The position numbers were made by a program, and so were the translations under genes. The notes beneath the pieces were generated by a model. It saw only the letters and a list, made by a program, of their open reading frames with translations. It was not told the DNA's origin and did not search any database. Shown here piece after piece: positions 13,783-13,817 of a DNA stretch of 13,817 bases (within the stretch, counting starts at the first letter, position 1; every line of letters begins with the position of its first letter). This DNA is from an uncultured Oscillospiraceae bacterium (GTDB lineage Bacteria; Bacillota_A; Clostridia; Oscillospirales; Oscillospiraceae): NCBI GenBank assembly GCA_944387755.1, contig CALXGC010000184.1, positions 1-13,817 on the forward strand, written 5' to 3'.

Positions 13783-13817
13783 ATGCCTACTATCAAAGAC
13801 GCATTAGATATTATCGG
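13783..13817 (+). CDS. start of an unidentified gene, cut by the window edge
   Basis: ATG at 13783 is preceded by AAGGAGGT at good spacing and a consensus promoter. Eleven codons are visible (MPTIKDALDII) before the window ends. The short N-terminus is not enough to assign a family. Its AT-rich codons match the flanking non-coding DNA rather than polA or liv, consistent with belonging to a separate, probably acquired, segment. Confidence 0.6.
   Translation, partial: MPTIKDALDII

Overview
The window is a high-GC, G/C-ending-codon stretch that looks like a Clostridia chromosome of the gut Oscillospiraceae type (Flavonifractor/Pseudoflavonifractor-like). This is inferred from the AGGAGG-type ribosome binding sites, Gram-positive lipoprotein signals on both solute receptors, a TAXI-type TRAP transporter, a Pol I without proofreading residues, and short palindromic GC-rich intergenic repeats. 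No database search was possible.

Layout. (1) 2-184, +: C-terminal tail of a probable M29-type metallo-aminopeptidase, followed by a GC hairpin. (2) 302-3463, +: a TRAP transporter of the TAXI type, made of a lipoprotein receptor and a fused DctQ-DctM permease. A terminator-like hairpin lies between them and a perfect 18-bp hairpin ends the unit. (3) 3554-3736, -: tRNA-Arg(ACG) with encoded CCA, its own promoter and its own terminator. (4) 3831-4886, +: a low-specificity threonine-aldolase-family PLP enzyme with its own promoter, divergent from the tRNA. (5) 4888-5125: two copies of a palindromic intergenic repeat; a shorter third copy lies at 13386-13418. (6) 10131 down to 5148, -: a complete branched-chain/hydrophobic amino-acid ABC importer in the order livJ-livH-livM-livG-livF, with two large hairpins between livJ and livH. 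(7) 10457-10236, -: a small one-helix membrane protein with its own promoter and terminator, just upstream of livJ. (8) 13297-10625, -: polA. Its terminator is interlocked with the promoter of the small gene. (9) 13420-13817: an abrupt AT-rich stretch with the 3' end of an unrecognised reading frame, a nested hairpin, a near-consensus promoter and the first 11 codons of a new gene. It looks like the edge of acquired DNA.

How the genes fit together. A peptidase, two high-affinity uptake systems (TRAP for an unknown small organic anion or amino acid; Liv for branched-chain amino acids) and an amino-acid-cleaving aldolase suit an amino-acid-scavenging anaerobe, but only the liv genes and the TRAP pair are each a clear functional unit. 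In both transport units the receptor gene comes first and is separated from its membrane genes by strong RNA hairpins, a layout consistent with making more receptor than permease.

Most of the window is ordinary core metabolism and transport. I did not find a convincing new multi-gene system. The spots most worth a second look are the promoter/terminator interlock after polA, the small membrane-protein gene in front of liv, the repeat family and the right-hand boundary.
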